DNA from: JAJNBD01 sp964471475
GTDB lineage: Bacteria > Pseudomonadota > Gammaproteobacteria > CAISUE01
NCBI GenBank assembly: GCA_964471475.1
Contig: CAYYFQ010000035.1
Location: forward strand, 1-14,685
Reading direction: 5' to 3'
DNA length: 14,685 bases
This document shows positions 14,621 to 14,685 of the stretch, piece by piece. Positions within the stretch are counted from its first letter, which is position 1. Each line of letters starts with the position of its first letter. Position numbers and translations under genes: made by a program. The notes under the pieces were generated by a model. It was not told the origin of the DNA and searched no databases. It was given only the letters and a program-made list of their open reading frames with translations.

Positions 14621-14636
14621 ATGTATACTAATGTAT
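14621..14636. promoter_or_regulatory. Direct repeat upstream of dotD, possible activator site
   Basis: ATGTAT occurs at 14621-14626 and 14631-14636, exactly 10 bp (one helical turn) apart, each followed by a similar CTA-containing stretch. It sits just upstream of the proximal candidate -35, where an activator could touch RNA polymerase. It does not match the PmrA or CpxR consensus sites I know from Legionella icm/dot promoters. Short repeats like this can arise by chance in A+T-rich DNA. Confidence 0.25.
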
Positions 14637-14685
14637 CCCTAAAATTTCTAACGGTTGTGATATCAGCGAAGACTGCTGCGTCAAC

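Overview
The window looks like chromosomal DNA from a gammaproteobacterium of the order Legionellales (Legionella/Coxiella/Rickettsiella-like). Three things suggest this. It carries dotD-dotC-dotB, core genes of the Dot/Icm type IVB secretion system. It carries the gammaproteobacterial order tig-clpP-clpX-lon. Its DNA is visibly A+T-rich. The genus cannot be named from the sequence alone. I see no rRNA, tRNA, CRISPR array, insertion sequence or prophage gene.

Layout, left to right. (1) 1-485, plus strand: a small DUF1622 membrane protein behind a leader with an 8-bp inverted repeat. (2) 499-8733, minus strand: an apparent six-gene operon read right to left as tig-clpP-clpX-lon-murJ-sohB, with gaps of 2-30 nt. 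It couples nascent-chain folding (trigger factor), ATP-dependent proteolysis (ClpXP, Lon), lipid II flipping (MurJ) and a membrane peptidase (SohB). In E. coli, hupB and ppiD follow lon; here murJ-sohB occupy that place. (3) 8734-8892: a rho-independent terminator closing the upstream transcript about 40 nt before tig, plus a 13-bp tandem duplication. (4) 8893-9798, minus strand: a TIM-barrel amidohydrolase, divergent from (5) 10003-11811, plus strand: a fused-domain ABC exporter with its own extended -10 promoter. (6) 11812-12075: a 264-bp intergenic stretch between convergent genes, holding three copies (one interrupted) of a palindromic REP/MITE-like repeat. (7) 12076-14559, minus strand: a dotD-dotC-dotB operon with translationally linked junctions. 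Candidate promoters lie in the last ~100 bp of the window.

Functionally, the two large blocks are a protein quality-control and envelope operon and an envelope-spanning secretion module: DotC and DotD are lipoproteins of the outer-membrane core complex, and DotB is the cytosolic ATPase. No wholly new system is evident. The points most worth following are the compensatory base changes between two repeat copies, the structured leader of the DUF1622 gene, the unusual residues next to the ClpP nucleophile, the rearranged lon-murJ-sohB junction, and the direct repeats upstream of dotD.
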